Shown here: in pieces, positions 53,594 to 64,000 of the stretch | Numbering within the stretch: the first letter of the stretch is position 1 | How the letters are laid out: each line of letters starts with the position of its first letter | DNA from: Ursus arctos | Taxonomy: Eukaryota; Chordata; Mammalia; Carnivora; Ursidae | Length of the DNA: 64,000 nucleotides | Reading direction: 5' to 3' | NCBI RefSeq assembly: GCF_023065955.2 | Contig: NW_026622863.1 | Coordinates: 44,870,177 to 44,934,176 of the forward strand | The notes under the pieces: model-generated | Told to the model about the DNA's origin: nothing | Database searches by the model: none | What the model saw: the letters and a program-made list of their open reading frames with translations, nothing else | Translations under genes and position numbers: made by a program

Positions 53594-54660
53594 CTAATAA
53601 AATAAGCTGGGGCTCTTGGAGAAATGGCGGACTCTAGGACCAGGGCAGGGAGTATACAAGATGACCTCAGAGTATCTGCGGTGCCCGAAAGTACGGAATA
53701 CTAAAAATAAAAACACAAAAACACTCACCACCCAATAATGGAAGTCGGTCAAAGGACCCAGGAGCCAACTGCAAAAGTCCCCAAATGCCAGAGCTAAGTA
53801 ATATGAACAAAACAAATCAAGTAGTATTGGATTATATAACCCAAAATATAAAATACCCACGAGTTCATACTGACGAAAATAAAATGATTGAATAAGTTAA
53901 CAGAGAAAAGAGACACAATTCCCTTGCAGAAGAATTCCCAGATTTACTTATAATTTATGTCAGTACTTTGCCCTCAAGCAGGTGAAACGTAAGCCCCGTG
54001 CTCCTTGGGTGTGGGCTGGGCGGAGTGACTGACTTCCTCTCAAAGAGTTCAGTATGGAACAGGAGAGGAACTTGACAGTGGAGAAATCTGGCAAACGGTA
54101 GGTAATCAAGCCAGGTGGTCAAGGTTAGTATCAATGGTGATCCATCCCGTGGACAGTATGTACCCTAGACATGATGGGATAAAATGCCACTTCACCTCTG
54201 AGCGCTTCCTCTGAAAAACACATAACCCTGGTCTAATAATGAGAAAGACAAATCCCAACTGAGGGACAATCTCTAATAGACCTGCCCAGTATTCTTCAAA
54301 ACTGTCAAGGTCATCAAAGACTGCCACAACCAAGAGGGGCCTAAGGAGGCCTGACAAGTTGCTATGTGTCTACACAAATGTTGGACAACACGAATGTAAC
54401 GGGGGCTCCTGGAACAGAAAAGGCTAAACTAAGGAAGAGACTAAGGAAATCTGAATAACTATGGGCTGTAATATATCAATATTGGTTCATTCGTTATAAC
54501 GAATGAACCACACTACTGTAAAATGCTAGTAATAGGGAAAACTGGGTGTGGGGTAGGCGGGAGCTTTGTCCTGAGTGTACGACTCAATTTTCCTGTAGGT
54601 CTAAAACTGTTCTTCAAAATGAAGTCTGTTCTAAAAAAATAAAATCTTAAAACACAAATG
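53594..54660 (+). mobile_element. Old LINE-derived (L1/HAL1-like) 3' region
   Basis: 'agaaatggcggactctagga', 'gaatgtaacgggggctcctg', 'ctaaggaaatctgaataact' and 'gtctaaaactgttcttcaaa' match the layout of old L1/HAL1 tails, ending in an A-rich stretch. It contains the 28-bp palindrome at 54483-54510. Family assignment is from memory. Confidence 0.6.
54483..54510. repeat. 28-bp perfect palindrome
   Basis: The arms TGGTTCATTCGTTA and TAACGAATGAACCA are exact reverse complements with no spacer. Confidence 0.97.
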
Positions 54661-55359
54661 TAAAAAGGTGAGGCTCCTGGTCCTGACATCAAACCCAGTC
54701 CTACCACTTGCCAGCTGGGTCAGGCTATGCCTTTTTGGTGAAGTCTGCAGAGGGCCCCGAGTTCACAAAGCAGGTCAAGTTCAGTGTAGGGGATCATCAG
54801 GCCTTCAAAGGCAGGTGCATAGAAGCAGCACTCACCAAACTAAGTCAGCTCAGATCCCCAAAGGAGGGAAAAGAGGTATCGAGGTCACAGCCCAATGCCC
54901 GGCCCATGCGGGTGGCACCAGGCTGAGACACGGGAGGGAGGGGCAGTGGGGCTGCCTGCCACAGGCACCCGAAGTTCCCATCTTGCTTTTGCGTCTCCTG
55001 GTGGGAGATACCAAAGGAAGTGACCTCATCCCACAACCACCAGCCAAACAGAAGCATCCCCCCGGGGTTGGCTCAGGTCTGGCTCTGTGATTTACCATGA
55101 GCCTAGGCCCACTGTACCTCCAGCTCACATCTATTCATGGGATGAGAATAGGAAGTCCCTGACCTTCATGATGCTGCCCTTTCCCTGAGGACTCGGTGAG
55201 TCTGTCAACTTCGCAGAGCACTTAGTATTTCCTGGCACAAAGGTGTGGTCAGTCTTAGCTCTCAGCATTCCCCGACCTGCTTTGTCTGGGGGTCTCCAGC
55301 TAGAAGAGTCCAACGGCTCTGAAGTCCTTTTAGGAATGCGGCACCAAGTGCATTGCCCC

Positions 55360-55770
55360 AATATCGGTATTTGCACTGAAGTGATATAATTGGAATTCTG
55401 AACTGATCCCACATGCGGCAAGGTTATCTATCCATTGAAGCACTGCTTGTAATAGCAAGAGACTGGAAGCAACCTGAATTCCCTTCCAGAAAGGGCTGGT
55501 TAAGTAAATATACATGTGTGCTTATATACATGTTACTATATCTTCCTCTGCCCGTATGCCAATAGGAGTGTGTGTGTGTGTGCATGCAAAGTACATATAC
55601 CATAAACACATCTCTGGAAGGATTCCTCAAAATATTGGGGATACTGGTGGCCTCTGGAACCGGGGGGCTAGGAGACTCAGGAAGGAACTCTTCACCCTAA
55701 AGCCTTTTGTATCTTTTGCATTTTGAACCATGTGAATATATTATACTCAAAAATATTTAAATACAACCAG
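55360..55770 (+). mobile_element. L1 3'-end fragment
   Basis: 'gcttgtaatagcaagagact', 'gctggttaagtaaatataca' and 'gtatcttttgcattttgaac' follow L1 tail order. It contains a short TG run at 55569-55582. Confidence 0.65.
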
Positions 55771-56621
55771 AGGAAAAACAGCACACTGCTGTGGGTCACA
55801 GATGTGGGGGTTGGTGTGGGGGCATCGCCAAAATCAAATGGCAGGGACTCTGTGGCTCTGGAGCAGCTGGGAGCCATGGGTGTCTGGTCCGGTCCAGCCA
55901 GCAGACGGCAGCGGGATGGGGTGTGCGGCATCCCGAAGCTGCAAATGCTTCCTATGGCAAGTTGATGTGGTGGGGGGCACGCGTACACGGAGATAACTCT
56001 AGAAAATCCAAAACCACTAACCTAGGACCCCACAGTCATCTTTCGGAAAGGTCCTTGTTTCCAACCCGCAATCAAGACAACACAGTGTAGGGGTCAAGGG
56101 GAGAGACTCCCGGTCAGCGGGGGGAGACCCTGGGCATTATACTCCCCTCTGGGCATCCTTAAAGTATGCAACAGAGATACGACTTCCCTCACGCAGGGGA
56201 GCCTTTCATGGTCAAGTGCGCTATTCGTGTTTTTACATCATTACACATCAAGAAGTTACCCCGGTGCTCTTAAATTTAGTAACCGGAAGCCTTCCTACTA
56301 ACCCTGGCAGTTGCTAAAATGAATGACTGGGGAAACAAATCCAAGAGTCGAAGAACAGCAAGGAAAGTGCGGAGGCGTGTGAGCCCCTCCTTGTGGCCCC
56401 ACCAGCACGAAGGGGCGGCCTCCGGAATCACCTCTGTCCACATCTGCTACCCTCCTGACGTCTGACCTCAAGCAGTGCCCCGTGGGCCTCGCCTGGGCCC
56501 TACCACCGGCCCTCACACCGAAGCCCAGCCCTGCACACCCCAGGCCCCGTGCTTGGCCCGCTGTCCGACACACAGCAGCCCCCTCGACGTGACACAAATA
56601 AACAGACCATCGGCTCAGGAA

Positions 56622-56760
56622 GATGACACAGGTCTGGGGACGGAAGGTTGTGACAGTTATACAACAACGGGAATGTACTTAATGCCACTGGACGGGGCCC
56701 ATACAGATGGTTAAAATGGTCAATCCTATGCTATGTATATTTTACCACAGTAAAAAAGAT
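56622..56760 (+). mobile_element. Short L1-type 3' end
   Basis: 'cactggacggggcccataca' ... 'ctatgtatattttaccacag' and an A-run are the end of a LINE-type tail. Confidence 0.6.
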
Positions 56761-58254
56761 GGATGAAGTCTCACCTCATCCTCACCTGCTCTTAGGTCTC
56801 CCAAGCCGCAGCCCACTCCTTGCTAATCACATCAGTTCTGTTCTCTACATGAGAAAAGGGCCCCCAATTCCCTTCTGGGCCCTCTCCTGTCTCTATGCTC
56901 CTTTCCGGCTGGTGTCGCCAGGCCCTCAGCTTTGAACACACAGTCCCCTGAGTGCTCCCCGAAGCTGCTGGTCTCCAGCCCAGGTGCCCCACCCTCCGAG
57001 TCCCAGCAGCCCAGTGCACTCCTGTCCCCGGCTCCTCCCTCCCCAAACTCTTAGTGTCCACAAACAGCACCTCCAGCTAGACGCTCCCGTCTTTCCTCTA
57101 GGTGATCCCTGCCCCCTGCGCCCCAACTTCCCATCCATCTGCGCTGCCCGCGGCTCCTCTGAAGCCCATCCGCCTCCCTCCTCCCCACGTTTCACCCCAC
57201 GCCACCTTCCTTTCTTGTCCTGGCTTCTGCACGACTGCCTCCCTGCTCCGTGGGGGGTGTGTGCACGGGAGTCCCCAGCTGTGGGGAGGGCAGGGGTATT
57301 GCCCTCCCCACAACTTATCCCCCCACAGGGGCAAAGCCATCTTCATAAAAGGCAACTCAGACCATCACCCACCAGCTTTAAACCCTCCCACACTTCTCGG
57401 GGCTTATGGAAGATGTCCGAATTCCTCACCTCGGGTCACAAGGCCCCAGGTCATCTGGTCCCTGCCCACTTGCCCCAACCGGTGCTCTGTGGCAGGCCCC
57501 TCGCTCCCTGGCCAGCCCCCTCAGCCTTCGTGTTCCTTGCTCCTCCTACCGCAGACCCTTTGCCCTGGCTGTGTCCCCTGCCTGGACCCTCTCTCCTCCT
57601 GCACCTCACACAGCCGCTTCTGATCGTTCCCAGCTCAGCCCTTACCTCACCTCCCCTGAAAGGCCTTCTTTACCCCCAACATCGGGAAAGGCCCTGGCCA
57701 CTTCTGCTCCTCCCTCCCATTCTTCCAACAGCTTGATCCCTCTACCGCCATCTCCCTGGCCAGAGAGGTAAGCCACACAGGCAGGGGCTGGTCTGCCTTG
57801 CTGCCGATGGACCCCCAGCTCCTAGGACAGGCCCGGCACAGGGTAGCGGCCGTGCAGCAGTGAGCAGATGTATGATCAGATCAACGGGAACCCCACTGCC
57901 TCACAAGGGATCGTGCAGTTTGGAAAGCCACCAACAGGCAGAGTGGCAGTAACAGGTGAACTATACAGAGGGCAAGGACAGTGACAGAACCACTACAGCT
58001 GGGTGAGGGGAAGAGGAAGTCCAACTGAACGGTGAGTGTGACCATTACTCCTTTCAGCTGGGGGCCTGGAGCAAAGACATGGCCCACGTGGAGCCTTGAC
58101 CTTCAGGGAGCTTGGCCTCCAGAGACAGAGCCCAACCCTTCGCTGGCACCCCCGCTTACATCGTGCTTTGTGTGAAAAACCACCCTGTGACTCACCCTGA
58201 AGGAGGGGAGGGAAACGGTTTGAAAGTCACAAAAATATATTAAAACAGCTGTTT

Positions 58255-58257
58255 TCT

Positions 58258-58297
<40 letters not shown>
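58255..58297 (+). repeat. CT dinucleotide microsatellite
   Basis: About 20 CT units with one TT interruption. It lies downstream of the C19orf47 stop, where the transcript would read GA repeats. Confidence 0.92.
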
Positions 58298-59053
58298 GGC
58301 ACTGGCCTCCCTTCCCGGTGACCCTTGTCCATCACCCGCCACAGGCTTTCAGAGAAAAAGATGCCCAGGGCAGGAAAACAGAGGCGCCCCGCTGCAGCCC
58401 AGGGTCGGGGGAGGTCCCTCCAGCCTGGGCGTGAGGGCAGCTAACAGTCTCTACAGGCTCGACGCCACCGCCGACGAGGGGGCCGCTGGGAGACCAGAGG
58501 TGCAGGAGGGTCAGGCAGGACGCAGCACACAGTCGGGCCTTGCCACGGGGACAGAAAACAGAAGAGAAATGAACAGTGTGAAGAGAGGGAGAGACAGAGA
58601 AGTTAAAGGAGAGGGGAGAGGGGGCAGAAAGGGGAGGGGGCAGAGGGGCGAGGGGAAGTCGGGGCATCGGCACAGTGGGGGGATTCTGGGGGACTGGGGA
58701 GGCCAGGGAACTGGGGTGGAGGCAGCAGATGCTGCCAAGGGGCAGGCAGGGGAACGGAGGAGGGAACAGAGCACTTGGCTCTGGGAGAGGTAGAAAAGTG
58801 GGTCCTGCCAAGGCCACAGTCAGAGAGGAAAGAACAACGGACATGAGAAAGGAAAGTCCTAGAGCAGCAAGGCCAGGTCACAGCGACCATCTCAGACTCA
58901 GAACACTGGGGTGACTCCCCAGAAAGCTCGGCCGGCTTGAACGCCTGAGGGAGACAAGCAGTCATCCGGGAGCCAGCAGAAGGCTGGGCCAGCCTCACGG
59001 GGGCCTCTGCCGGAGCCAGGAGCCTGGAGAGGGGCCTGCGCCCCACCCAGAGG

Positions 59054-59548
59054 CTAGAAGGTCCTGCGGCCCAGTCTTTTGAACACGCTCACTGTGCCCG
59101 CATGGTCCATCTGGGCACCCAGGCCCTCGCTGGAGCTGCTCCCCCGGGGCCCCACCAGAGTCCTCTTAATGGTGACCTTGACCTCGGCCAAGGACTTACT
59201 CTTGGTGCTCGTGACCTGGCTGTCCTGGGCCTCGGGCACAAGGGCAGCCTTGCCCAGTCTCTGGATGATGCTGACTTTGGACAGGGACTCCGGCTTCCTC
59301 TCAAGCCCAGGGCGTGAGGAAAGGGCCAGGCGCCGCAGTGTCGGGGTGGCAGCCGTTGTGGCGGAGCTTGTGGCCTTGGCTTTGACAGTCAGTGCTGGCT
59401 GGGGACTGGGTTTGGCTGGGCCCCGGCCCAGCTTCTTCAGGACCCCAGCATACTGCAGGACAGAGCTGCTGCTGTCATTGTCGCTGTCCCAAGCCAGATC
59501 CTCGTCCATCTCTGGGGTGGCCCCCAGGCGGCTGAAGACTCCTGTGGG
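59054..59548 (-). CDS. C19orf47: C19orf47 last coding exon (164 residues and stop)
   Basis: The acceptor CCCCTGCAG|CCCACAGGAG starts the exon in phase 0. It encodes PTGVFSRLGATPEMDEDLAWD, a serine run, and then a Ser/Thr/Ala/Lys-rich tail ending VFKRLGRRTF, with the stop at 59056-59054. Four copies of a hydrophobic-x-[RK]-L-G motif are visible (FSRLG, LKKLG, IQRLG, FKRLG). There are no membrane segments. The tail looks disordered apart from these motifs. The frame is intact and the length equals the human exon as far as I can tell. Confidence 0.95.
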   Translation of the reverse strand, partial: PTGVFSRLGATPEMDEDLAWDSDNDSSSSVLQYAGVLKKLGRGPAKPSPQPALTVKAKATSSATTAATPTLRRLALSSRPGLERKPESLSKVSIIQRLGKAALVPEAQDSQVTSTKSKSLAEVKVTIKRTLVGPRGSSSSEGLGAQMDHAGTVSVFKRLGRRTF

Positions 59549-61069
59549 CTGCAGGGGTCAGAGACGGGACAAGTGAGTCATTTAGTCATTCAACACACGT
59601 GTGTGCAGAGCTGCCTCACTGTGCCTGGCCTCGCTGGGAGAAACACCCATCAGTGACACGGTGACACCCTAGCCAGTGGTGAGAGCCACGACAGGGGATA
59701 TCCAGGGAGCTGGCAGAGCCCAAAGGAGACTCCTGACCTTGGCTGAAGTTCAGGAGCGACTCCCTGGACAAGGGACATCTGAGATGAGATCTGAAAGTTC
59801 TGGCAAGTAGGTCTAATAAAGATGGGAAGAGAGAGGGCAGGCCACACACAGAGAGAAGACTATTTGCAAAGGTCTGCAGGGGACCATGACTAAAGACCAA
59901 TTTGGTCATTCACTCAACAGGTATATCTCCTGAGTCCCGACTGTCCCTGGCCCTGCCCTCAGGGGGCTCATAGTCCAGTGGGGGAGACAGAACCTGGCAG
60001 CGGAAATGACACAAACAACTCCCTAATTACAACACTGGTGCGTTCTCCGTTAGAGACGGGAGTGCTGGCGAGCGGGAGAGAGGGAGCCTCGCCTCCTCTG
60101 GGAGTTCAGGGGCGCCTTCTCCGAGGTGCTGATGTGTAAGCCAGGCCCTCAAGGATGAAGCGGGCGGAGAAAAGAACAAGGGCCAAGCCCCCAAGGCAGG
60201 AATAAGAACCGTAGGTATGGAGCACTCGCTCTGTGCTAAGCTCTTTACGTGGCTGCATCTTCAAGCCACCCCATCCCAAGTGTCATTATCATGCTCATGG
60301 TAAGATTCCAGGGGGTGAGAAAAAGGTCGGGTAAGCCCTGGTGAGCAAGGGACGGAGAGGCAGGAAACGCAGCTGGGGAGCTCCGGCGCAATTCATCGAA
60401 GGTGACATTTAAAGCGTGCCCACCACGCATCGGCTGCCCCCCAGCACCGTGTAGGTCTATCTCACTTAATCCTCACAACCGCCTGACAAGGTGGGTACTA
60501 GACAGATAAGGAAACTGAGGTACAAGGAGCTTAAGTGACACGGCCAAGGCCATGCAGCCAGGGAGCGGCAGAGCTGGATTCACGCCAGGCAGGGCTCAGG
60601 CCATGTGCTCCTAACCACACAGCGTCCCTGGGGCCTGCAGGCCAAGGCAAGAGGGCAGCATTCATCCTGACCGCAGGGCGAAGCATCTGACGGGGGGCAG
60701 GAGGCCTGTCCTGCGGGTGGGGGAGAGCAGGAGATGGGGGGAGGTGGCAGAGCAGGGAAGACAGATGGAGCCATCACTGGAGCCTGCGTGGAATGGGGGC
60801 ACTGGGGCATCCCGGAGACAGGGGCTGGGAGAGGAGTCCCTTTAGGGCAAGATGCTTAGGCCAGTCTGGGATATGGAGGTGGAGTGGCCCAAGGGCGGCA
60901 TGCAGGAGCTGGCCAGACCCCAGGAGAGAGGTCAAGGTGTAAAGAAGGGAACTGAGGCTGTTAAGGTAGGTGAGGCGGCTCGGGGAGTATGAGGGGTTAA
61001 ATGAGGGATCAACACCCGCAAGAAAGACAAATTAGAGAACCTCAGGCGGTTTCCCCATTTCCAACTCAC
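59549..61069 (-). other. C19orf47: C19orf47 intron
   Basis: L2-like wording at about 59905-60170 ('ggtcattcactcaacaggta' ... 'ctcatagtccagtgggggag') and a MIR-like remnant at about 60430-60590 ('aaggaaactgaggtacaagg'). No exon seen. Confidence 0.8.
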
Positions 61070-61140
61070 TTTACTCCCCGTCGTCGTGTCTGCCTTGGTC
61101 TCCGCGCCAAGACGGTCAAACACGGACGTTCTCTGGAGAC
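61070..61140 (-). CDS. C19orf47: C19orf47 penultimate exon (23 residues)
   Basis: A 71-nt exon bounded by CTCCCAG|GTCTCC and AAA|GTGAGT. It completes a split Gly codon (G|GT) and encodes LQRTSVFDRLGAETKADTTTG plus SK, carrying the first of the five RLG motifs. Gln stands where I recall His in the human protein. Confidence 0.94.
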
Positions 61141-61601
61141 CTGGGAGGGAAGTGAGCGCTCAGCAAGCACCTGCTAAGCCACGCATGGAGCCCAGGCCTG
61201 GCCGAGCACCGTGCATTGTGCAGACGAGCAAGGGGACCCACAGCTAGTCCAGGCCCAGGCAGCTCTGGTCCAGGCAGCCACAGACTCTATGTCTACACCC
61301 TGGCTAACACTGACCCACACGTCTCTGGCTGGTGCCAAATGTGGGAAGAATCCACTGAAATCTACCCTTGGGCTCCTCGAGACTATACAGGTTCAAAAAA
61401 ATGTGTGTGTGAGGGAAGGGTTCTTAATCCCTACTTGTTCCCTTCACTCTTTTTGGGGTCATGGGCCTCTGAGAGCCTGCTGACTGGTGATAAGCCCTCT
61501 CCCTAAATCCCAACCTATATAGCCACTGCGAGAATGTTTACTAAATCATGATCTATAAATATGACGCAAATATTAAATGACCATTAAAAAGAATGAAAGT
61601 A

Positions 61602-61780
61602 TGGGGCGCCTGGGTGGCTCCGTCAGCGAAGCGTCTGCCTTTGGCTCAGGTCATGATCCCAGGGTCCTGGGATGGAGTCCTGCATTAGGCTCCCTGCTCA
61701 GCAGGCAGTCTGCTTCTCCCTCTGCCCCTCCCCTGCCCCTCCCCTCTCTCACTCTCTAATAAATAAATAAAATCTTTAAA
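61602..61780 (+). mobile_element. CAN-SINE
   Basis: 'tggggcgcctgggtggctcc' head, two 'ctcccctgcccc'-like units in the body, end 'aataaataaataaaatcttt'. Confidence 0.92.
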
Positions 61781-61864
61781 ATAAATACATAATAAAAAAT
61801 AAAAAGAGCAAAAGCAGATCCACATGTACCCAGGTGAAAAGACCTCAATACAAAAGTTCTAGAA

Positions 61865-62046
61865 TGGGGTGCCTGAATGGCTCAGCTAGTTAAGCATCTG
61901 CCTTTGGTTCAGGTCATGATCCCAGGGTAGTGGGATTAGGCCTGGCATGGGGCTCCCTGTTCGTTGGGGAGTCTGCTTCTGACCTCTCCCCGCACCCCCA
62001 CGCCCCGCTCATGCTCTCTCTCCCCCTCAAAGAAAAAAAATCTTAA
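61865..62046 (+). mobile_element. CAN-SINE with 13-bp target duplication
   Basis: 'tggggtgcctgaatggctca' head, CT-rich body, short A-tail. Target copies aaaagttctagaa at 61852-61864 and 62047-62059. Confidence 0.93.
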
Positions 62047-62673
62047 AAAAGTTCTAGAACAATGCCTACAGGATGATGCTATTTGTGATTTAAAAAAAAC
62101 ATGTACAAATGTACAAATACACGCGTGCAAGCTCACAGATGCTGGTCTGGGTAGGTTAACGATGGCATGGGATATGGGAGGGAGGGGACAGAGTCAGTTG
62201 GTACTGTATATTCTTCTGCACCATATGAATGTTTTTCCATGAGGACACATACAATATTCTAAAGGAACACTGTGGGGAGGACCTTCTCTGTACCGCAGCT
62301 ACGGACTGAACCTCAACCAGGCTCCTCTGGTTCATATGACGGTTCCCATGCTTTGGGCACCTGCCCTCAGCCACGCACGGTCCCCTCTTCACAGACAGGC
62401 AATCATGGAGTCCAAGCCCCCACCCCTTGGGGAAGAGGTGCCAGCCGAGGCACGAAGGAACTCTGCTACACTAACTGCAGGACGACAGGGTGGTGGTCGT
62501 GACACGTCCTCCTCCTCTATGGCCACGATCACCGTTCCCTTGGTCCAAGGTCCCCTGGATCTCACTAGAGCCTGCTTCTCGGCCAGTGACTGCAGGGAGT
62601 GACCAACCCCACACCATGCAGCAAAAGGGAAATGCAGTCTCTACACCAAAGGGCGCCCCTGCCAGGCCGATAC

Positions 62674-62826
62674 CTTTCGCCGCCTGCTGCTGCTCCAGGA
62701 TCTTGCGGGTCCGGGGGGTGGTGCCTTTGGGCATGTTGATGATGTACTTCCCCTCCATCTCGGCAGTGACCCGGCGCCGCTTGGTGGGAACAGCCAGGCT
62801 CTCCTCCTCCCGGCGGGCCAGGGCTG
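62674..62826 (-). CDS. C19orf47: C19orf47 internal exon with NAGNAG acceptor
   Basis: This exon encodes ALARREEESLAVPTKRRRVT to KILEQQQAAK and ends AAAG|GTATCG. The KRRR cluster is a plausible nuclear localisation signal. The acceptor reads CCCCAGCAG, so splicing may begin at 62826 (153 nt) or 62823 (150 nt). Both keep the frame and differ by one alanine. I chose the upstream AG because the human protein as I recall it has two alanines here. Confidence 0.92.
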
Positions 62827-64000
62827 CTGGGGAGGACGGGGCTAGTGAGCATCTTCTGGGATGGAATGTTCTGGGTTGGAGGCTAGACGCCCAGCGAAGG
62901 GCACAAATGTGCCCTTTATCTCCATGTTTTCAAATGACTGTAATCCTTATTTTCCCAACCACCACTGACTCTGAACCACCAAGAAATTCAGAGGGCTCGA
63001 CACAACAGGGTTGTCCATGGCGCTCAGAATCCCCACGTGGTGGCAGGCCTCGCAAGGCTCCCTGTGGCTCTGTCCCTGCCCCCAGGAGGCTGACCTCCCA
63101 GCCCAGCCAGAATCCCCTCAAAAGGGGGAAACTGCTGGGTGATGGAAAGGTTCAAGAGCTCTAGCAAGGTAGCGGTTTCACAGGTTCTAATCATTTTTTA
63201 AGTTAAGCAAGCTGTATACTTACAATTTGTGCATTCTTCATAAGTAAATTATACCTCAATTAGATTGGGAAAAAAAAAAAAGAATCTCCTCAACACATTT
63301 GAGCCGGTCACTCCCAGGCTCACCGTCTTTTCAATACTTCAGAAATGAATTTTAACTTTCTTACTCATGACACACAAATCAAAAAGGCCAGAGACGGGGA
63401 GGAGGCGCTTCTCAACACACACAGCATAAAGGAAGCACGGGCGGCGGGGCTGGCCAGGGCACAATGGGGCTGGCCATGAGAAGAGCCAAGCCCCCTCCCT
63501 GGGCCTCGGTTTCCACCTGTGCCAAGATCTTTGCTGTGGGGGTGGGTCCAACAAAGGCAGGACAGTGGAGCAGACAGCAGGAGGGCTTGGAAGCCCAAAG
63601 GCCGGAGTCCTATTCCCAGCTTTCAAGCTGAGACCTGGAAGAGGAACAGAGGCCAAGCACAGAAAAGTCTTTGGAGGAAGAGTGTGTTGGAAGAAGGGGA
63701 CATCAGGGCAAAGGCCCACAACAGGAAGGAGCCTGGAAGGGACCCGAGGGAGGGAGTGAGAGGAAGAGCTACAGGAGATGGATTCACATTATACAGAACC
63801 TATAAGGCCACGTGGGAAGATGTCTTTATTACTGGGACCATGGGCAGCTCTGGAGAATTCTAGCCCAGGGTGAGAGGATCAGGTCAAGGGTCTGGAAGGA
63901 TCCTCCTGGCTGCTGAGAGGAAATGGTAGCTTCCTGACCTCTGACCCCTGCATCAAGCCCAGGGCCTGACCCCAGTGTGGGCCTTGGTGAGCATCTGTGA
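62827..64000 (-). other. C19orf47: C19orf47 intron (partial, to window edge)
   Basis: Intronic sequence with a short LINE-type tail at about 63172-63283 ('taaattatacctcaattaga' plus A-run). I found no upstream C19orf47 exon before the edge. Confidence 0.75.

Larger units (their letters stand above)
44501..59053. other. Intergenic region between AKT2 and the C19orf47 stop codon
   Basis: 14.5 kb with no coding exon I can support. 44500-45560 is single-copy. 45560-50150 holds six CAN-SINEs, an A-run and an L2 remnant. 50740-54660 is mostly L1-derived. 55360-55770 and 56620-56760 are L1 tails, and 56800-57870 is GC-rich with L2-like wording. The C19orf47 3' UTR must occupy the right-hand end, but its limit is unclear. 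Confidence 0.75.
61141..62673 (-). other. C19orf47: C19orf47 intron with two CAN-SINEs
   Basis: Contains two plus-strand CAN-SINEs at 61602-61780 and 61865-62046, antisense to the gene, separated by an A-rich stretch. The remainder is single-copy. Confidence 0.85.
59054..64000 (-). other. C19orf47: C19orf47 gene, 3' part (last three coding exons)
   Basis: Poorly characterised vertebrate protein, about 422 residues in human, with a SAM-like N-terminal domain outside this window. The three exons here (62826-62674, 61140-61070, 59548-59054) join in one frame with GT-AG introns and give the C-terminal half. Identification rests on close agreement with the human protein as I remember it: MEGKYIINMPKGTTPRTRK, then FDRLGAETKADTTTGSK, then the long acidic-to-basic tail ending FKRLGRRTF. 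It lies upstream of AKT2 on the same strand, as in human 19q13.2. No function is assigned from sequence; the basic KRRR cluster and low-complexity tail suit a nuclear protein, which is inference. Confidence 0.93.

Noticed and set aside
56984..57736. 250-codon plus-strand frame
   Set aside because: Pro/Ser-rich low complexity in GC-rich, L2-like DNA, with no recognisable homology.
44501..59053. Search for a processed pseudogene or third gene between AKT2 and C19orf47
   Set aside because: All open frames are short and most fall in SINE, L1 or L2 sequence. No protein family was recognised.

Overview
The window is 64 kb of nuclear DNA from a carnivoran mammal. It contains roughly two dozen tRNA-Lys-derived CAN-SINE copies, each with the 'gcgcctgggtggctcag' head and an AATAAA-rich A-tail. 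Many have the arctoid body that runs through 'cttcctctcccactccccc', which I associate with bears and to a lesser degree pinnipeds. An ursid-like caniform is my best guess; the species is inference. There are no bacterial, plasmid or viral genes.

Two protein-coding genes are present, both on the minus strand, so the gene order reads right to left. The first is AKT2, the insulin-responsive serine/threonine kinase. A non-coding exon 1 sits in a CpG island at about 44.07-44.23 kb, followed by coding exons 2 to 9 between 25.39 and 1.33 kb. Together they encode residues 1-277: the whole PH domain, the linker, and the kinase N-lobe through the catalytic YRDIK motif. The rest of the kinase domain and the C-terminal hydrophobic motif lie beyond position 1, so the gene is cut by the window edge. 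All splice junctions seen are GT-AG, and the exon phases join into one uninterrupted frame. The second gene is C19orf47 (poorly characterised). Its last three coding exons lie at 62.83-59.05 kb and its 5' exons lie beyond the right edge. The order C19orf47 - AKT2, same strand, matches human 19q13.2.

Layout: 1-1.3 kb is AKT2 intron 9; 1.3-6.0 kb is a compact cluster of kinase exons 9-5; 6.0-15.5 kb is intron 4, with stacked SINEs, old L1 and a GAAA microsatellite; 15.5-25.4 kb holds exons 4-2, with a 3 kb decayed L1 in intron 2; 25.4-44.07 kb is intron 1, mostly old MIR/L2 remnants plus a small local duplication; 44.07-44.5 kb is the promoter; 44.5-59 kb is intergenic DNA rich in SINE and L1; 59.05-64 kb is C19orf47.

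No undescribed biological system is evident. The more interesting points are regulatory or structural: two upstream ORFs in the AKT2 leader, a cluster of three NRF1-like sites at the promoter, a NAGNAG acceptor and a five-fold RLG motif in C19orf47, a chimeric 95-bp duplication, three SINEs nested inside one another, and a 28-bp perfect palindrome.
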